Below, in pieces: positions 1-6,985 of a DNA stretch of 14,354 nt; positions within the stretch are counted from its first letter, which is position 1, and the number at the start of each line of letters is the position of its first letter. The stretch is from Armatimonadota bacterium (lineage in GTDB: Bacteria > Cloacimonadota > Cloacimonadia > Cloacimonadales > TCS61). The stretch spans positions 1 through 14,354 of the forward strand of contig JAUWNO010000017.1 of the NCBI GenBank assembly GCA_030612605.1, given 5' to 3'. A model generated the notes under the pieces. It saw only the letters and a program-made list of their open reading frames with translations, made no database searches and was not told the DNA's origin. A program made the position numbers and the translations under genes.

Positions 1-35
1 TTACTCTAGAATTTATTTAAGAATCAAAAACTAAT

Positions 36-61
36 AAACCTCTCGTTTGAGAGGTTTTTTT
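36..61 (+). terminator. Intrinsic terminator of an upstream gene
   Basis: AACCTCTC (37-44) and GAGAGGTT (49-56) form a perfect stem around a GTTT loop, extended by one A-T pair, and run straight into a T tract ending at 61. This is a textbook rho-independent terminator. It closes a transcription unit that lies before the window and separates it from the exporter operon. The stem is near-symmetric, so weak function on the other strand is possible, but the T tract favours the + strand. Confidence 0.8.
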
Positions 62-70
62 ATTTTCATT

Positions 71-97
71 TTCGGACAAACTGTTCATTTCCGAACA
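71..97. promoter_or_regulatory. Candidate upstream activating sequence for the NtrC-type regulator
   Basis: TTCGGA (71-76) is repeated in inverted form as TCCGAA (90-95), and TGTTC (82-86) with GAACA (93-97) forms a second, overlapping inverted repeat. The site lies about 60-80 bases upstream of the -24 element, a usual distance for an enhancer bound by a sigma-54 activator. The activator encoded at 6986-8341 is the obvious candidate to bind here. This is inferred from position and symmetry only; no second copy was found to confirm the motif. Confidence 0.35.
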
Positions 98-153
98 ATT
101 ATAAACACATCATAAACACAGCTAAATCTTTTAAAAATAACAAGATAACCTTT

Positions 154-169
154 TGGCATAATAAATGCA
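154..169 (+). promoter_or_regulatory. Sigma-54 (-24/-12) promoter of the exporter operon
   Basis: TGGCATAATAAATGCA carries the invariant GG (155-156) and GC (167-168) of a sigma-54 promoter with exactly ten bases between them, and matches the TGGCA and TGCA cores of the consensus. Transcription would begin near 180, leaving a short leader with a GAAGG ribosome binding site (192-196) before the adaptor start at 203. A sigma-54 activator encoded in the same cluster supports the call. No good -35/-10 pair was seen here. Confidence 0.7.
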
Positions 170-202
170 TTTTTATAAGACAAAAATTATTGAAGGTTTA
201 TT

Positions 203-1447
203 ATGGATAAAGATTTATCAAGCGATTATATTAAAAAACGAAAAGTAAAAAAAATTGTAAGATATCTTATTGTTTTTGCTTTTTTTATAATACTCTTTCT
301 ATCCTTCAGGTCTATAATCAATCCTAGTATAAAACGTTCAAGAATACGAGTTGCTTCTACGGAAATTGGTGCTATTGAAGGCTCGATAACAGCATCTGGA
401 ATTGTGGTTCCCGAATTTGAGCAGGTTATCACAAGCCCTTTTCCTTCAACGATTGACAGTGTTTTTCATAAAGCGGGAGACAAAATTGAATTCGGTGAGC
501 CAATCTTAAAATTGAACAATGAATTCACAATGATCGCTTATAAAAAACTGCAAGATGAATATGAAATGAAAATCAACAGAAAGAATCAACTGAAATTGAA
601 TTTGGAAAGACTGTTGATAGATTTGAGAAGTGAATATGAAATCATGGGTTTAAGGATCGAATCATTGGAAGCAAAAGTAAAAGCTCAAGAACATATCTAT
701 GAATTCGGTGGTGGTGCAAAAGTAAATCTGGATCAAGCTATTTTACATCTTAAAATTGCTAAACTCGAGCAGCAACAGATGGGACTGAAAATAGAGAACC
801 ATGAGGAATCTCTTCAAGCTGACTTGAAGGAGTTGGATTTAAGCATTAAAATTCATGAGAATAATATTTTAGAATTAGAAAAAAGACTGGAGCTTGCAAA
901 AGCCAAATCAGTTCGTAATGGTGTAATCACTTGGGTTAAGGACAACATTGGTGAAAATGTAAATCAAGGTGAAATCATTGCTCGAATTGCTGATCTGGAC
1001 AAATTTAAAATTGAATCTAAGATTTCTGATATTCATGCAGCAAAACTTATCGTAGGAAATCCAATCAAAGCACGTGTAAATGAAATCGACCTTAGCGGGA
1101 AAATATCCAGTATAGAACCAACAATAAAAAATGGCATTATCACTTTTTTTGTGGAATTGGAGGATAAAACCAATGAATTATTGCGCTCTAACTTGAGAGT
1201 CGATGTATCTGTAATCACATCCTCCAAGGAAAATGTCGTGAGGGTTAAGAACGGACCGTTCATAAATGGTTCAGGTAAGCAGGATATTTTTATTATAGAA
1301 GGAAACAAAGCTATCAGGCGATCTGTTATCATAGGAGCAACAAATTTTGATTATGCAGAGATTGAAAATGGGATAGAACCGGGTGAAGAGGTTATTATTT
1401 CCAGCATGGAAGACCATCATCATCAAAAAGAGATTCAGATAAAATGA
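203..1447 (+). CDS. HlyD/MacA-like periplasmic adaptor of an ABC exporter
   Basis: This 414-residue protein should link the inner-membrane permeases to an outer-membrane channel. A basic N-terminus is followed by one membrane helix (about 19-36). Next come the first half of a biotinyl-lipoyl domain (about 75-110), a long Glu/Lys/Leu-rich coiled-coil hairpin (about 112-235), the second lipoyl half with the NGVITWV strand (about 239-265), a beta-barrel (about 268-340) and a membrane-proximal domain (about 345-402). The C-terminus has a HHH stretch. The length suits HlyD/RND-type adaptors. The ATG at 203 has a GAAGG site at 192-196 and lies just after the sigma-54 promoter. It is the first gene of the exporter operon. 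No TolC-like gene is in the window, so the outer-membrane partner must be elsewhere. The substrate cannot be told. Confidence 0.9.
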   Translation: MDKDLSSDYIKKRKVKKIVRYLIVFAFFIILFLSFRSIINPSIKRSRIRVASTEIGAIEGSITASGIVVPEFEQVITSPFPSTIDSVFHKAGDKIEFGEPILKLNNEFTMIAYKKLQDEYEMKINRKNQLKLNLERLLIDLRSEYEIMGLRIESLEAKVKAQEHIYEFGGGAKVNLDQAILHLKIAKLEQQQMGLKIENHEESLQADLKELDLSIKIHENNILELEKRLELAKAKSVRNGVITWVKDNIGENVNQGEIIARIADLDKFKIESKISDIHAAKLIVGNPIKARVNEIDLSGKISSIEPTIKNGIITFFVELEDKTNELLRSNLRVDVSVITSSKENVVRVKNGPFINGSGKQDIFIIEGNKAIRRSVIIGATNFDYAEIENGIEPGEEVIISSMEDHHHQKEIQIK

Positions 1448-1452
1448 TTTTA

Positions 1453-1485
1453 ACCACAGAGAGCACGGAGCACACGGAGAAAAAA
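1453..1485. repeat. Dispersed intergenic CACGGAGCACACGGAG-type repeat
   Basis: Directly after the adaptor gene there is a purine-rich stretch built on repeated CACGGAG/CACAGAG units (GAGCACGGAGCACACGGAG). From general knowledge, strings of this kind occur between genes in many environmental bacterial genomes. A comparable oddity, GTGTCTTCGCGTCTTTGCAG, lies at 2816-2835 before the ATPase gene. No protein or promoter is visible in it. Confidence 0.4.
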
Positions 1486-1490
1486 TTTGT

Positions 1491-1735
1491 GTTAAACCGT
1501 TGTTTAAGCAAAACTTGAGATCCCCTCTATCAGCGAGCTGATAGTTCATTTAAGATGAAACCGGAATTCATAATGAGACTTGTCCTAAGTTCCGTAGGAA
1601 TCTTGGGATAAGTCGGCATAGTGGTTTCATAGGAGTTGTAATGAACGCAGGGGATGTCCCGATAAATCGGGAAGAATTGCGATAGAGTGACAACTGTTCT
1701 CAACTCGTACTTCCTTTGGTCGTTGCAAGTCGAGT
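1491..1735 (+). other. Highly structured element, candidate folded RNA between adaptor and TPR genes
   Basis: The gap between the first two genes contains nested and consecutive inverted repeats, paired by eye. The outer stem is ATCCCCT (1520-1526) with AGGGGAT (1649-1655). Inside it sit a hairpin CTATCAGC/GCTGATAG (1527-1544), a stem GTTCATT (1544-1550)/AATGAAC (1640-1646), a stem ATGAAACC (1555-1562)/GGTTTCAT (1623-1630), and a 13-pair stem 1577-1589/1602-1614 capped by TTCC/GGAA (1590-1600). Three more hairpins follow or precede: TCCCGAT/ATCGGGA (1657-1672), ACTCGTACTT/AAGTCGAGT (1703-1735, one bulge) and TTAAAC/GTTTAA (1492-1507). The 13-pair stem contains two G-U pairs that work only in + strand RNA. 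It could be a leader element, a small RNA, an mRNA-processing site, or a dispersed palindromic unit. I do not recognise a named family. Confidence 0.55.
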
Positions 1736-1760
1736 CCAATAAAAAAATAAGGAGCAATGA

Positions 1761-2645
1761 ATGAAAACAAAGATTTCTATAATTGTCTTGGTACTCACAT
1801 TCATGTTTCCATTATTTCTATTTTCTCAAAACAGTCTGGAGAAAGCAAAAGAACTTATGGAAAACAATGAAAATGAACAAGCTGTTCAGATACTGGAAGA
1901 ATTTGTAGAAGAAGATGAAAATAATGTTGAATACTGTAAATTACTCGCTACAGCTTATTTGAAACTATCACAAAATCCTGAAAACGGAATGATGAAAGCT
2001 ATGAAATATTTTAAGAAGTGTAAGAAATACTTTCTTAGAACTATCGAATTAGATCCTGACTATATTGAGGCTAGAGTATTTTTGGCGGAAAGTTATTATT
2101 ATCCTCCCAAAATTGCAGGTGGTAATAAGAAAAAAGCATTGAAACAACTTGAAGAAATTAAGATCAGAGATCCTCAGAAGGGAATGAAGATTTCAATTGA
2201 ATTCCTTATGTTCGATGAAGATTACGAACAGGCGATACAAAAGTGTAATGAATATATAAATCAATATCCCGAAGACTTGAAGATCTATCATTATCTGGGA
2301 ATGATCTTTCAGCAGAAAGAAGATTTCCAAAAAGCATTTGAAACATTTGAAACAGTAATTGCTGCAGATTCCACAGCTTTGAATTCCTTATATCAAATTG
2401 GCAGAACTGCAATTTTTTCCGGAGAAAATCTGGAGCGGGGAAAGGAATGTATGAAGCTATATCTTCAAAACGATCCTGAAGAAGATAGTCCCTCTCTGGA
2501 TGCTGCCCACTGGCGGCTGGGTATGATCTATGAAAAGCAGGGAAAACTCGATCTTGCCAAAGCTGAATATGAAAAAGCGATCAGCTTAAACCAAGATGAC
2601 AAAAAATATAAAAAGGCATTAAAGAAATTAAGGAAGAAGTTGTGA
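1761..2645 (+). CDS. Secreted tetratricopeptide-repeat protein
   Basis: The 294-residue product starts with a signal peptide: MKTK, a hydrophobic stretch to about residue 20, then a likely cleavage near FLFSQN. The rest is TPR-type helical repeats, visible as ANENNEQAV-like and A..YEKA..L patterns: about 26-60, a variable middle section (60-130), then clearer repeats at about 145-180, 182-215 and 250-285, the last ending in LAKAEYEKAISLNQDD. A strong AAGGAG site (1749-1754) precedes the ATG at 1761. TPR proteins of this kind scaffold protein contacts in the periplasm. Its place between adaptor and ATPase suggests a role in exporter assembly or sensing, but no specific partner can be named. 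Confidence 0.8.
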   Translation: MKTKISIIVLVLTFMFPLFLFSQNSLEKAKELMENNENEQAVQILEEFVEEDENNVEYCKLLATAYLKLSQNPENGMMKAMKYFKKCKKYFLRTIELDPDYIEARVFLAESYYYPPKIAGGNKKKALKQLEEIKIRDPQKGMKISIEFLMFDEDYEQAIQKCNEYINQYPEDLKIYHYLGMIFQQKEDFQKAFETFETVIAADSTALNSLYQIGRTAIFSGENLERGKECMKLYLQNDPEEDSPSLDAAHWRLGMIYEKQGKLDLAKAEYEKAISLNQDDKKYKKALKKLRKKL

Positions 2646-2851
2646 ACAGCGAATAGACGCTAATAATTTCATTGATTTAAACATATAAAAAATTGATGGA
2701 GACAGAAGAAGAATTCAATTTTATTTTCTAGTTTTGCTCAATTGTTTCAGTCTAATTCAATAAATTATTATCAGTTTACATCTTTTAACATCAATCTTCA
2801 TCAATGAAAAAGTTTGTGTCTTCGCGTCTTTGCAGTAAAAAAAAGGAGAAA

Positions 2852-3520
2852 ATGATGATTAAATTAGAAAAAATCGACAAAGTTTATAGAACGGAGACGA
2901 TTGAAACAACAGCCCTGAAGCATGTTCACCTTCACGTTGAAAAAGGAGAATTCCTTGCTGTGATGGGACCATCCGGTTGCGGCAAAAGTACTCTTCTAAA
3001 TATCATGGGGCTTTTGGACAAACCAACCGAGGGTGAAGTTCTAATTGATGAACTGGAAGTTAATACTTTCGGAGATAGAAAACTTGCAAAACTCAGAAAT
3101 CGGAAGATCGGTTTTGTGTTTCAGAGTTTCCATCTTATCAATGATCTGTCTGTGGTTGATAATGTGGAAATTCCTCTTTTGTACAGGAGGATGTCCGGCA
3201 GAGAACGTCGCAGAAAAGCTTTGGAAGTTTTGGAAAAAGTGGGACTGAGTGCCCGAACAAAACATTTTCCGCGTCAGCTTTCGGGTGGGCAATGTCAGCG
3301 TGTAGCAGTTGCCAGAGCTATTGTGGGTAATCCGGAAATAATTCTGGCAGACGAACCGACTGGTAACCTGGACAGTGTGATGGGTGCGGAAATTATGGAT
3401 ATTCTGATGAGACTGAATAAAGAAGAAAATACTACAATCGTTATGGTTACACACGATGAACATCTGGCTGAGCAAGCCCATAGAATTATCCGGTTGTTTG
3501 ATGGAAGTCAGGTGAGTTGA
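2852..3520 (+). CDS. ABC transporter ATPase, MacB/LolD/FtsE type
   Basis: This 222-residue ATPase powers the two FtsX-type permeases downstream. In order it has Walker A GPSGCGKS (about 39-46), the Q-loop in FVFQSFHL, signature LSGGQCQR (about 143-150), Walker B IILADEPT (about 163-170), D-loop GNLD and H-loop VTHD (His about 201). The SGGQ and switch motifs are intact, so it should hydrolyse ATP. I chose ATG 2852 (ATG 2855 is equally possible) because AGGAG lies at 2844-2848. The longer reading from 2804 adds an unconserved tail encoded by the dispersed GTGTCTTCGCGTCTTTGCAG motif. The 206 bases before it hold no gene and include CAGCGAATAGACGCTAAT-like dispersed sequence. The gene is separated from its permeases by an inserted four-helix-bundle gene. 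Confidence 0.92.
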   Translation: MMIKLEKIDKVYRTETIETTALKHVHLHVEKGEFLAVMGPSGCGKSTLLNIMGLLDKPTEGEVLIDELEVNTFGDRKLAKLRNRKIGFVFQSFHLINDLSVVDNVEIPLLYRRMSGRERRRKALEVLEKVGLSARTKHFPRQLSGGQCQRVAVARAIVGNPEIILADEPTGNLDSVMGAEIMDILMRLNKEENTTIVMVTHDEHLAEQAHRIIRLFDGSQVS

Positions 3521-3580
3521 AGGGAGGAAGGGAGAAATGGAGAAACGGAGAAAAGGAGAAATGGAAGAACGGAATAATGG
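3521..3580. repeat. GGAGAAA-type purine tract, 5' of the four-helix-bundle gene
   Basis: The 60 bases after the ATPase stop are an irregular tandem of GGAGAAA, GGAGAAAT, GGAGAAAC and related 7-8 base units, almost pure purine on the + strand. The same unit reappears at 3985-4034 after the next gene and as a short piece at 9631-9647. Units vary and there are no unique spacers, so this is a simple repeat, not CRISPR. Confidence 0.8.
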
Positions 3581-3621
3581 AAAAATTTGAAAAAATTAAA
3601 AACTAAAAAAGGATTAAGAAA

Positions 3622-3984
3622 ATGAGTAAGAAAATTGAGAAATTTGAAGATTTGATAGTTTGGAAAGAATCTATGCGACTTGCTGTTGATATTTACAAAA
3701 GATTAAAAGGGAATAAAGATTTTGGTTTGCGAGATCAAATGCAGAGAGCGTCTGTTTCAATTCCGTCAAATATTTCAGAAGGATTTGATCGAGACTCAAA
3801 TAAGGAATACATTCATTTTTTATTCATCGCTCGTGGTTCGTGTGCAGAATTAAGAACTCAATTATATTTGGCAAAAGAATTGGAAATTATCGAAAAATCA
3901 CAAGTAGAGATTCTAATCGAAAAAACAAAGAAAATATCTGCGATGTTGTATAACCTTATTAAAATAAGAAAAGAGAGATTTTAA
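3622..3984 (+). CDS. Four-helix-bundle protein, 23S rRNA intervening-sequence type
   Basis: The 120-residue product has the family pattern: FEDLIVWKESMRLAVDIY at the start, LRDQMQRASVSIPSNISEGF in the middle, then YIHFLFIARGSCAELRTQL and a C-terminal helix. That is four helices of about 25 residues, the normal size. Members were first seen inside 23S rRNA intervening sequences and are related to Avd, the accessory protein of diversity-generating retroelements, but most are orphans of unknown role. Here no rRNA, reverse transcriptase or variable repeat is nearby. It sits between the ATPase and permease genes of one exporter and is bracketed by GGAGAAA tracts, which suggests an insertion that the operon tolerates. 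A weak AGGA site precedes ATG 3622. Confidence 0.88.
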   Translation: MSKKIEKFEDLIVWKESMRLAVDIYKRLKGNKDFGLRDQMQRASVSIPSNISEGFDRDSNKEYIHFLFIARGSCAELRTQLYLAKELEIIEKSQVEILIEKTKKISAMLYNLIKIRKERF

Positions 3985-4182
3985 AAGGAGAAAGGGAGAA
4001 ACGGAGAAAGGGAGAAAAAGGAGAAAGGGAGAAAAACAGATTAGCGTTGATATCCATTCCTCCGGTTTTCCGGTCTTCCGTTCTTCCGGTTTTCCGGTTT
4101 TCCATTCCTCCGTTTCTCCGGTTTTCCGTTCATCCGGCTTTTCGTTTCTCCGGTTTTCCGGTTCTCCGTTTTTCCTCTCCGA
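3985..4182. repeat. Two-armed GGAGAAA / TTTCTCCGG inverted tract
   Basis: The first arm (3985-4034) is purine-rich, built of GGAGAAAC/G/A units. The second arm (about 4056-4180) is the pyrimidine complement, built of TTTTCCGG, TTCTTCCGG and TTTCTCCGG units. A 15-base CAGATTAGCGTTGAT motif sits between them. The arms can pair extensively, for example GGAGAAACGGAG with CTCCGTTTCTCC, so the mRNA between the four-helix-bundle gene and the first permease could form a long imperfect hairpin. That might attenuate or protect the downstream message. No coding potential was seen. Confidence 0.8.
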
Positions 4183-4192
4183 AGGAGATTTT

Positions 4193-5440
4193 ATGTTAAA
4201 AAATTATTTTAAAATAGCTTTGAAAGTGATGGCTCGGCACAAGCTGTTCACTTTTATCAGTTTGTTCGGGATCAGCTTCACTTTGCTCATTATTGTATTA
4301 TTTACTTCGGCACTGGACCATACATTTGGTCCGCATTATCCCGAGAAAAAACTGGGAAGAACCCTATCGGTTACTATGGGAATGTTAAGATCAAAAAAAG
4401 GAGGAACATCTTCAGGACCTCTTTTCAGTCCTTATTTCCTGAATAAATATGTTAAATCATTGAAAACACCAGAAAAGATTTCCCTAGCTTCATTTCATAA
4501 TCCCATAGTTGTTTATAAAGACAAAAAAAAGTTAAAACTGGGAATCAAATATACAGACAGCGAATTCTGGGATATCCTGGATTTCAATTTCTCGGAAGGT
4601 AAACCATTCAGCAGGGATGATGTTGATAACATTGCAAATGTTGCTGTAATTAATGAAAAAACTAAAGATCAGTATTTTGACGGTGAAGCTGCAGTTGGAA
4701 AGTATATCGAAGCAGATGGAAAAACCTACCGCGTTATCGGTGTTGTGGAAAATGTATCTATCCTGAGGATTATGCCCTATTCTGATATCTGGGTGCCAAT
4801 GGGACATGCAAAGGAAGATCTAAATCGAATTACGATAACTGGTAACTTTTCCGGATGGTTTGCCATGGTTCTGGCTCACAGCAGGAAAGATTTTCCAAAG
4901 ATCAAATCTGAATTCCAGAAACATCTGGAGAAAATTGAGTTTCCGGAAGGTAGATTTGAATGGATTCTTGCCAATACATCGAGTTATGGTGAAGCTTTTG
5001 CCAGGCAGATATTTCGCAGGGAGGAGGGAAATCTTGCTCCTTTCATGACCATCCTTTTTGTGCTGATGACACTCTTCATGCTTCTTCCCACCATAAACCT
5101 GGTTAATATCAATGTGAGCAGGATCATTGAACGTTCTTCAGAGATCGGCATCAGGAAATCATTTGGAGCGTCTTCCCTTACTTTGGTGGGACAGTTCATT
5201 GTGGAGAATATAATAATTACATTGATCGGAGGTTTCATCAGCCTGGTCATGGCAGCAATAATACTGTGGATGGTCAATCAGAGCGGCATAATCCCTGATA
5301 CACATCTGGGATTAAATTTCAGGATCTTTTTCTACAGTATGATATTCGCAGTTTTCTTTGGACTTCTTTCAGGAGTGTATCCTGCTTTTAAGATGTCCAG
5401 ATTGCAACCTGCAGAAGCTATTCATGGAGGTAAGAGATGA
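4193..5440 (+). CDS. MacB/FtsX-family ABC exporter permease, first subunit
   Basis: The 415-residue product has the type VII exporter layout: one N-terminal membrane helix (about 18-40), a large extracytoplasmic domain (about 45-275, MacB periplasmic core type, with the SEFWDILDFNFSEGKPF and YRVIGVVENV patterns), then three C-terminal helices (about 282-305, 330-360 and 380-400). The cytoplasmic coupling segment RSSEIGIRKSFGAS sits between the second and third helices, and YPAFKMSRLQPAEAI at the end is the family's usual closing motif. A GAAGGAG site (4181-4187) precedes ATG 4193. It overlaps the next permease by four bases (ATGA), so the two are co-translated and probably form a heterodimer. 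Confidence 0.93.
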   Translation: MLKNYFKIALKVMARHKLFTFISLFGISFTLLIIVLFTSALDHTFGPHYPEKKLGRTLSVTMGMLRSKKGGTSSGPLFSPYFLNKYVKSLKTPEKISLASFHNPIVVYKDKKKLKLGIKYTDSEFWDILDFNFSEGKPFSRDDVDNIANVAVINEKTKDQYFDGEAAVGKYIEADGKTYRVIGVVENVSILRIMPYSDIWVPMGHAKEDLNRITITGNFSGWFAMVLAHSRKDFPKIKSEFQKHLEKIEFPEGRFEWILANTSSYGEAFARQIFRREEGNLAPFMTILFVLMTLFMLLPTINLVNINVSRIIERSSEIGIRKSFGASSLTLVGQFIVENIIITLIGGFISLVMAAIILWMVNQSGIIPDTHLGLNFRIFFYSMIFAVFFGLLSGVYPAFKMSRLQPAEAIHGGKR

Positions 5441-6636
5441 TAAAGCATTTCTTTAAACTTATCTGGAATAAGAAACGAACGAATTTTATGACTTCACTCG
5501 GTATCTTTGTTTCATTCATAGTTCTGTTTCTGGTATTGGTCGCTGTTATCTATAATATCACTAATTATCTTAAACCGCTAGGTTTTTCCTATAAGGATGT
5601 CTGGTATATTACTATGGATTGGAAAGACAGCTCTCAAGACGAAATAAAGGAAACATTGCTTCAATTTGAAAATGCTTTTAGAAGTTTTCTGGAAATTAAA
5701 AATTTTGCTTATTCGGTATCTTTTATATTTACGCCAGCAGTTATGAATATGACAAATTATGAATACGATGGTAGGGAAATAAGATGCAACATCAGGTATG
5801 CAAGTGATGATTTTATTGATGTGATGGGAATGGAAATACTGGCAGGACGCTGGTTTAATGCATCTGACAATGCTTCCAGTAAAAATCCGCTTGTCATAAA
5901 TAAATATGCAAAAGAAGAAATTTTTGGAAATGATATTGCATTGGGAAAAGTTATCTATAGAGATGAAACAGAATACATAATAATCGGAGTAATTGATGAA
6001 TTCCGTAACGCAGGACAGTTTTCAGGTTCCAGCAGCATATCATTCAGGAGAATTTCTTTAGGTCTGGAACATGAATTATCCCGTTTTGACAGAGAAGCAA
6101 TGGGAAGCAGGATCCTGCTTAAAATGAGACAAGGAACACCTTTTCAATTCGAAGAAACCCTGACTAAAAGATTATCGAATATTGCTAATGACTGGCAGAT
6201 AAAAATGAATACATTCGAATTATTGAAAAAATCAGCTACTCTCCAATCCCTGATCTTTCCTGTGATTTTGATTGTGGTATGCGGATTCCTGGTTATAAAT
6301 GTAGCGTTCGGTCTTTTTGGAGTTATCTGGTATAATACGAATCGTCGGAAATCTGAAATTGGGCTGCGTAGAGCTTTGGGTTCCACAGCAATGGAAATAT
6401 ATAAGCAGATTATCGGGGAGGCTTTGGTTCTTTCCACTTTTGCCATGATCTTCGGTAGCTTCTTTGCCCTGCAGTTTCCTCTTCTGGGTATCTTTAGTTT
6501 CATCGAAACAAATATATACATTCTAGCGTATATTTTCTCAATTTTATTGATCTATGTTATTACTGCATTGTGTGCATTGTATCCCAGTAAATTAGCATCG
6601 AGTATGGAACCTTCAGAAGCACTACATTATGAATGA
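5437..6636 (+). CDS. MacB/FtsX-family ABC exporter permease, second subunit
   Basis: This 399-residue paralogue of the preceding permease has the same plan: an N-terminal helix (about 17-40), an extracytoplasmic domain (about 45-265) with a GMEILAGRWFN segment, a coupling motif RRKSEIGLRRALGST, three C-terminal helices (about 270-300, 330-350 and 360-385) and a closing YPSKLASSMEPSEALHYE. Such mechanotransmitting exporters push periplasmic substrates outward through an adaptor and outer-membrane channel; FtsX-like members instead activate cell-wall hydrolases. The two differing permeases plus one ATPase imply a 1:1:2 complex. The start overlaps the previous stop. Confidence 0.92.
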   Translation: MIKHFFKLIWNKKRTNFMTSLGIFVSFIVLFLVLVAVIYNITNYLKPLGFSYKDVWYITMDWKDSSQDEIKETLLQFENAFRSFLEIKNFAYSVSFIFTPAVMNMTNYEYDGREIRCNIRYASDDFIDVMGMEILAGRWFNASDNASSKNPLVINKYAKEEIFGNDIALGKVIYRDETEYIIIGVIDEFRNAGQFSGSSSISFRRISLGLEHELSRFDREAMGSRILLKMRQGTPFQFEETLTKRLSNIANDWQIKMNTFELLKKSATLQSLIFPVILIVVCGFLVINVAFGLFGVIWYNTNRRKSEIGLRRALGSTAMEIYKQIIGEALVLSTFAMIFGSFFALQFPLLGIFSFIETNIYILAYIFSILLIYVITALCALYPSKLASSMEPSEALHYE

Positions 6637-6643
6637 CGTAACT

Positions 6644-6658
6644 CAAACCTCTGGTTTG
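6644..6658 (+). terminator. Possible weak terminator hairpin after the permeases
   Basis: CAAACC (6644-6649) and GGTTTG (6653-6658) form a six-pair hairpin with a TCT loop eight bases after the permease stop. It is followed by CGAAAAAATTCCTTTTT rather than an immediate T run, so termination may be partial. A second hairpin, TCCCCTT/AAGGGGA (6708-6724), follows. Confidence 0.3.
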
Positions 6659-6728
6659 CGAAAAAATTCCTTTTTGTTCCACCTCGTAAAGAGGATTTTG
6701 TTTGGAATCCCCTTTTGAAGGGGAGAGG

Positions 6729-6896
6729 CTGTGTGAAAACAGATAAAAAGCTCTTTTTTTCTCAACCCCCTCTGACTCCCCCTATTTAGGGGGAGAATCT
6801 ATCTCCTTTTGCAGCAGGCAGTTCCCTTCCCCTTCGATAGGGGGAAGGGTTAGGGTTGGGGGTAATGGAGAATTAAGAAAAATCATTTTCACACAG
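6729..6896. repeat. Palindromic MITE-like element between permease and regulator genes
   Basis: CTGTGTGAAAA (6729-6739) and TTTTCACACAG (6886-6896) are perfect 11-base terminal inverted repeats. Between them lie TCCCCCTA/TAGGGGGA (6777-6794, eight pairs) and CCCTTCCCC/GGGGAAGGG (6824-6849, nine pairs), and no ORF. The 349-base gap between permease and regulator is otherwise empty except for the regulator's ribosome binding site. The size, terminal repeats and lack of coding fit a non-autonomous mobile palindromic unit. No target-site duplication could be made out. Confidence 0.6.
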
Positions 6897-6968
6897 GCTG
6901 GGAGATTAAGAGAGGTTTAAAATCTTCGAACACTTGACAAACACGTGGGGTTCAAATTCATTAACTAC

Positions 6969-6973
6969 GGAGG
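6969..6973 (+). promoter_or_regulatory. Ribosome binding site GGAGG that points to the true regulator start
   Basis: GGAGG stands 10 bases before position 6984, where a start codon would be expected for the response regulator. It is too far (54 bases) from the only standard downstream start, TTG 7028, to serve it. It therefore indicates that translation was meant to begin at 6984, in the sequence CGCATAAGATC. Confidence 0.6.
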
Positions 6974-6985
6974 ATAAAGGCGCAT

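Noticed and set aside
1530..1757. 75-residue ORF on the - strand over the structured element
   Set aside because: It overlaps dense inverted repeats, has no ribosome binding site or known motif, and its openness is explained by chance in a palindromic region.
2804..2851. Longer N-terminus of the ABC ATPase
   Set aside because: The 16 extra residues come from a dispersed intergenic motif, and AGGAG at 2844-2848 places the start at 2852 or 2855.
3622..3984. Diversity-generating retroelement, because the four-helix-bundle protein resembles Avd
   Set aside because: No reverse transcriptase, template repeat or variable repeat was seen in the window.
3521..4182. Possible CRISPR array from the regular GGAGAAA units
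   Set aside because: Units are 7-8 bases, vary freely and have no unique spacers; no cas gene is present.
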